A stretch of DNA of 36,598 bases, taken from the NCBI GenBank assembly GCA_009694865.1, contig SICD01000007.1, positions 1 to 36,598 of the forward strand, written 5' to 3'. A program made the translations under genes and the position numbers. Shown in pieces: positions 33,606 to 36,598 of the stretch; positions within the stretch are counted from its first letter, which is position 1, and every line of letters starts with the position of its first letter. Under the pieces are notes generated by a model that saw nothing but the letters and a program-made list of their open reading frames with translations, had not been told where the DNA came from and made no database searches. This DNA is from Candidatus Magasanikiibacteriota bacterium. Lineage in GTDB: Bacteria > Patescibacteriota > Patescibacteriia > Magasanikbacterales > GWA2-37-8.

Positions 33606-35897
33606 ATGAAAAAACAATTCAACATCAAAGGTATGCACTGTGCCTCGTGCGTTCTCAAAATTGAAGAGGCTCTCAAAGATGTGCCGGGGGTTGTGAAGGC
33701 AAACGTAAATCTTGCGACAGAACAAGGAACGATAGACTGCGACCCAAGCGTGACTGAGAAACAAATTGAAACGGCGGTGGCGGGTGCGGGGTACCAAGCC
33801 TCCATTGTGACAGCGGGGCATGGCGGTGAGACGCACAATCACATGCGCGCCGAAAAAAAACAAGAATTGCGCGAGCTGAAAACTAAAGTAATAATAAGCC
33901 TGGCTCTGGGAGCACTGATTCTCTGGGGCAGTTTTCCGGGACTTATGGAAACCGCGCCAGGCATTCTGAAAAACTTCTGGGTTCAGCTCGCGCTCGCCAC
34001 GCCAGCGCAATTTTGGATCGGCTGGATTTTTTATCGCGCCGCGCTCTCGGCTCTAAAACACAAAACAACCAACATGGACACACTGGTCGCGATGGGGACC
34101 ACAGTGGCGTACGGATATTCTGTAGTGGTAACGGCGTTTCCAAATGTCGTCAAAAGCATTGGCCTTGACCCAATGCCGTATTTTGACACTTCCGTGATTA
34201 TTATCGCGCTGATTTTGCTGGGCCGCTATTTTGAGGCCAAAGCCAAAGCGGGCACATCACAAGCCATTCAAAAACTGCTCGGACTCCAAGCGAAAACAGC
34301 CAAAGTTATTCGTGAAGGAAAAGAAATTGATCTGCCTATTGAACAAGTGATCGTTGGCGACGAAATTCGCGTGCGGCCGGGGGAAAAAATTCCGGTGGAT
34401 GGCGTTATTGTTTCCGGCGAATCGGCCATTGATGAATCAATGGTGACCGGCGAAAGCATGCCGACCGATAAAAAATCCGGCGATACCGTAATTGGCGCGA
34501 CGATGAACAAAACTGGTTCGTTCACGTTTCAAGCGACGAAAGTGGGGAGTGAAACGATGTTGGCGCAAATAATTAAACTCGTGACTGATGCGCAGGGCAG
34601 TAAAGCGCCCATACAACGACTAGCGGATAAAGTTTCCTCGGTGTTTGTGCCGATTGTACTCGCGCTCGCCGTCGTAACGTTCGTGGTGTGGTACTGGTTT
34701 GGGCCCTCGCCGACGTTTTTGTACGCGATGTTGAACACGGTTGCGGTACTCATCATCGCCTGCCCTTGCGCCATGGGTCTCGCCACGCCCACCGCGATTA
34801 TGGTTGGCACCGGCATTGGCGCCGAGCACGGAATTTTAATTAAAGACGCGGCGGCGCTCGAGGTAGCCGGCAAAGTAAATATAATTGTGTTTGATAAAAC
34901 CGGAACGATTACAAAAGGCGCTCCTACAGTTACTGACGTTGTCGCGCCTGTCATCCTGAGCGAGCCGCGCGCGGAGAAGGATCCCTTGACTCCTGAACAG
35001 AAAATTTTACAAATTGCGGCGTCGCTGGAGCACAGCTCGGAACATTCTTTGGCGGAAGCGATTGTCAAAAAAGCCAAGGAAGAAAAAATCGCATTGCTGC
35101 CGGTAAAAAATTTCCAAGCGGTGGCCGGAAAAGGAATCGTTGGAGAGATAAACGGTAAAACAATTATCGTTGGTAATAGAAAACTTTTGAACGATCGCGC
35201 TGTAACCATCCAGTCGCCTAACCAATTGGCCATTGAACAACTAGAGCAGAGCGGAAAAACTGTGATGTTGGTGGCCGTAGACAATATGCTGAGCGGCCTG
35301 ATCGCCGTCTCTGATACTATAAAAGAGTCTGCGGTTGCAGGAATTACCGCCCTCAAAAAAATGGGAATCACGCCCGTACTTTTAACTGGCGATCACAAAA
35401 TTGCCGCTGAAGCAATCGCGAAACAAGTGGGGATTGAGAAAGTATACGCGGAAGTTTTGCCGCAAGAGAAAGAAAAAATAATCAAACAGTTACAAAATAA
35501 TTCGCTTACAACCTACCGCCTAAAGCCTAAAGCCTTCGTCGTGGCGATGGTTGGCGACGGCATAAACGACGCGCCCGCTCTGGCGGTAGCGGACGTGGGT
35601 ATTGCTATGGGCACGGGTACGGATGTGGCAATTGAGGCGGCGGATATTACCCTTGTGAACAAAGATTTGCGCTCGGTAGCCATGGCGATTACGCTCTCTA
35701 AAAAAACCATGCGAACTATTAGATTGAATTTAGTATGGGCTTTCGGGTATAATATCATTCTGATCCCGGTGGCCATGGGAGTGCTGTATCCGTTCTTCAA
35801 AATTTTGCTCAACCCTATTTTTGCCTCGGTGGCCATGGCTACTAGTTCTATCTCGGTGGTGGTAAATTCATTATTGCTCAAACGGCGGAAAATTTAA
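33606..35897 (+). CDS. copA: copper-translocating P1B-type ATPase
   Basis: 763 residues from ATG 33606, which starts the metal-binding domain (GMHCASC, C12 and C15). Eight membrane helices, TGES (281-284), CPC metal site (386-388), DKTGT with phosphorylated D430, TGDH (594-597) and GDGINDAP are all present. This is a Cu(I) efflux pump of the CopA type. The usual SEHP motif reads SEHS (478-481). Two segments are repeat-derived: about 449-461 (a half TCATTCCGAG repeat) and about 633-643 (a heptamer repeat). Both fall in the soluble nucleotide-binding/phosphorylation part. No Shine-Dalgarno site. Confidence 0.95.
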   Translation: MKKQFNIKGMHCASCVLKIEEALKDVPGVVKANVNLATEQGTIDCDPSVTEKQIETAVAGAGYQASIVTAGHGGETHNHMRAEKKQELRELKTKVIISLALGALILWGSFPGLMETAPGILKNFWVQLALATPAQFWIGWIFYRAALSALKHKTTNMDTLVAMGTTVAYGYSVVVTAFPNVVKSIGLDPMPYFDTSVIIIALILLGRYFEAKAKAGTSQAIQKLLGLQAKTAKVIREGKEIDLPIEQVIVGDEIRVRPGEKIPVDGVIVSGESAIDESMVTGESMPTDKKSGDTVIGATMNKTGSFTFQATKVGSETMLAQIIKLVTDAQGSKAPIQRLADKVSSVFVPIVLALAVVTFVVWYWFGPSPTFLYAMLNTVAVLIIACPCAMGLATPTAIMVGTGIGAEHGILIKDAAALEVAGKVNIIVFDKTGTITKGAPTVTDVVAPVILSEPRAEKDPLTPEQKILQIAASLEHSSEHSLAEAIVKKAKEEKIALLPVKNFQAVAGKGIVGEINGKTIIVGNRKLLNDRAVTIQSPNQLAIEQLEQSGKTVMLVAVDNMLSGLIAVSDTIKESAVAGITALKKMGITPVLLTGDHKIAAEAIAKQVGIEKVYAEVLPQEKEKIIKQLQNNSLTTYRLKPKAFVVAMVGDGINDAPALAVADVGIAMGTGTDVAIEAADITLVNKDLRSVAMAITLSKKTMRTIRLNLVWAFGYNIILIPVAMGVLYPFFKILLNPIFASVAMATSSISVVVNSLLLKRRKI
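34949..34990. repeat. half TCATTCCGAG repeat in frame in copA
   Basis: TGTCATCCTGAGCGAG...GAAGGATCCCTTGA matches the left halves at 30545 and 32299. Read as [13 protein letters not shown] at about residues 449-461. Confidence 0.7.
35502..35535. repeat. CCTAAAG heptamer repeat in frame in copA
   Basis: TTACAACCTACCGCCTAAAG is followed by CCTAAAGCC. Read as [11 protein letters not shown], where other CopA pumps run straight into [10 protein letters not shown]. Confidence 0.5.
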
Positions 35898-35919
35898 TGG
35901 TGTCCGCTCCTCTCGGCGT

Positions 35920-36022
35920 TTCCCCTCTCCCCGCGGGAGAGGGACGGAGGGTGAGGGCAAATTCCACAGCGTCTGCCAACGAACCAGACCTCACCCCGCG
36001 CCCCTCTCCTCGAGGAGAGGGA
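35920..36022. repeat. CTCTCC-family palindromic repeat after copA
   Basis: CCCCTCTCCCCGCGGGAGAGGG and CCCCTCTCCTCGAGGAGAGGG hairpins flank a spacer with GGGTGAGGG and CCTCACCCC arms. Confidence 0.75.
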
Positions 36023-36042
36023 AACCGAGTGAAACAATAAAC

Positions 36043-36066
36043 AAAAAAACATCTTTTTGAGATGTT
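36043..36066 (-). terminator. intrinsic terminator of the GC-rich gene 36134-36454
   Basis: Minus strand AACATCT-CAAAA-AGATGTT followed by TTTTT. Confidence 0.75.
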
Positions 36067-36133
36067 GAGCGCCGCCCACCAAGACCGTTCACCTTGCGGC
36101 GACGATCTGGCGGGCGGGCTGTGACGAACTCGA

Positions 36134-36454
36134 TCAGGTGCTGGTGTAGGTGATAGTCGCCTTGTAGACGCCCCTGAGCATGTGCTTCACCTCGACGGCG
36201 AAGCGCTCGCCGCTCATGGACAACGCGTCAGCGATCGTCTGCAAGCTCTTCTGGTACGCGACGACGTACTCTTTGGGCCTGGATTCGTGGGGGTCGCCTG
36301 ATTCGATCATGAGCTGGGCGGGCAATCCGAGACGGGCGTAGTTGATCACGTCGCTGATCACTTCGACTTTTTCCGCGATGTTTGTGATGGAGCTGGTGCA
36401 ATCAAAAACCATCGGCTTGCTTTTCCCAGCGAGACTCAGGGCGACGTCAATCAT
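36134..36454 (-). CDS. GC-rich orphan protein (106 aa)
   Basis: Not recognised. The start at 36454 (MIDVALSL) is chosen because AGGAG lies six bases before it; the frame is open 14 codons further without start signals. It seems a small alternating alpha/beta soluble protein, ending in a beta-like KATITYTST. No Cys pair, signal or membrane helix. G+C is high (37 of 60 bases at 36241-36300). It has its own promoter and terminator, like the GC-rich units at 24.5-25.8 kb. Confidence 0.7.
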   Translation of the reverse strand: MIDVALSLAGKSKPMVFDCTSSITNIAEKVEVISDVINYARLGLPAQLMIESGDPHESRPKEYVVAYQKSLQTIADALSMSGERFAVEVKHMLRGVYKATITYTST

Positions 36455-36520
36455 GAGGTTCTCCTGTGAGTTCGAACAATGTCCCTCCACCCCCAACCTT
36501 AGGGAGCAAGAGAACGTTTA

Positions 36521-36549
36521 ATCCTATCATTTCTAATAACTATTGTCAA
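36521..36549 (-). promoter_or_regulatory. sigma70-type promoter of the GC-rich gene 36134-36454
   Basis: Minus strand: TTGACA (36544-36549), 17-base spacer, TAGGAT (36521-36526). Confidence 0.7.
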
Positions 36550-36553
36550 TACT

Positions 36554-36598
36554 ATGGACCAAAATCAAAAACAACCCCGTGAAAAAACTCGCGAGGAT
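36554..36598 (+). CDS. possible start of a further gene, cut by the window
   Basis: ATG at 36554 opens 15 codons with no stop (MDQNQKQPREKTRED). The sequence is hydrophilic and too short to identify. No Shine-Dalgarno site, as is common here. The first bases lie directly behind the divergent promoter at 36521-36549. Confidence 0.3.
   Translation, partial: MDQNQKQPREKTRED

Overview
The window looks like chromosome from a Candidate Phyla Radiation (Patescibacteria) bacterium, most likely of the Parcubacteria group. This is inference from several signs. Housekeeping genes (rpoB, rpoC, ftsK, recA) sit among palindromic repeats that also enter reading frames. Most genes have no Shine-Dalgarno site and start just after AT-rich leaders. 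There are many small single-helix membrane proteins and one very large transglutaminase-like protein. TGA works as a normal stop. No tRNA, rRNA, CRISPR array, transposase or prophage was seen.

Layout. 1-3.8 kb: a SWIM/SNF2 helicase (+). 3.8-9.8 kb (all minus): a DUF4143-type AAA ATPase, a CapA-like metallophosphatase, an Fe/Mn superoxide dismutase, a 47-residue membrane peptide, a DUF559 nuclease-like protein, a membrane-anchored protein, a GC-rich orphan gene and an aquaporin. 9.8-15.3 kb: a 1857-residue protein with two related propeller-like halves and a transglutaminase-like Cys-His-Asp triad. 15.6-24.2 kb: rpoB, an inserted small membrane protein gene and rpoC, behind a strong promoter and a structured leader that ends in a terminator. 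24.4-26.05 kb: three consecutive promoter-to-terminator units, two with GC-rich small genes and one with a highly structured RNA and no convincing ORF. 26.1-30.5 kb: ftsK, a RodZ-like gene and recA (+). 30.6-35.9 kb: a probable copper cluster (His-rich lipoprotein, Met/Cys-rich membrane protein, TauE/SafE-cupredoxin fusion, CopA ATPase). 36.1-36.6 kb: another GC-rich orphan gene (-) and the start of a + gene.

Two themes stand out. First, palindromic repeats of at least two families lie between genes and also in frame inside CapA, the 1857-residue protein and CopA. Second, four scattered GC-rich small-gene units have near-consensus promoters with 17-base spacers and real Shine-Dalgarno sites, unlike the SD-less housekeeping genes; three of the four also have a recognisable terminator. 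They look like self-contained, moron-like cargo. The best candidates for undescribed biology are these units, the roughly 218-base RNA before ftsK, and the pseudoknot-terminator leader of rpoBC.
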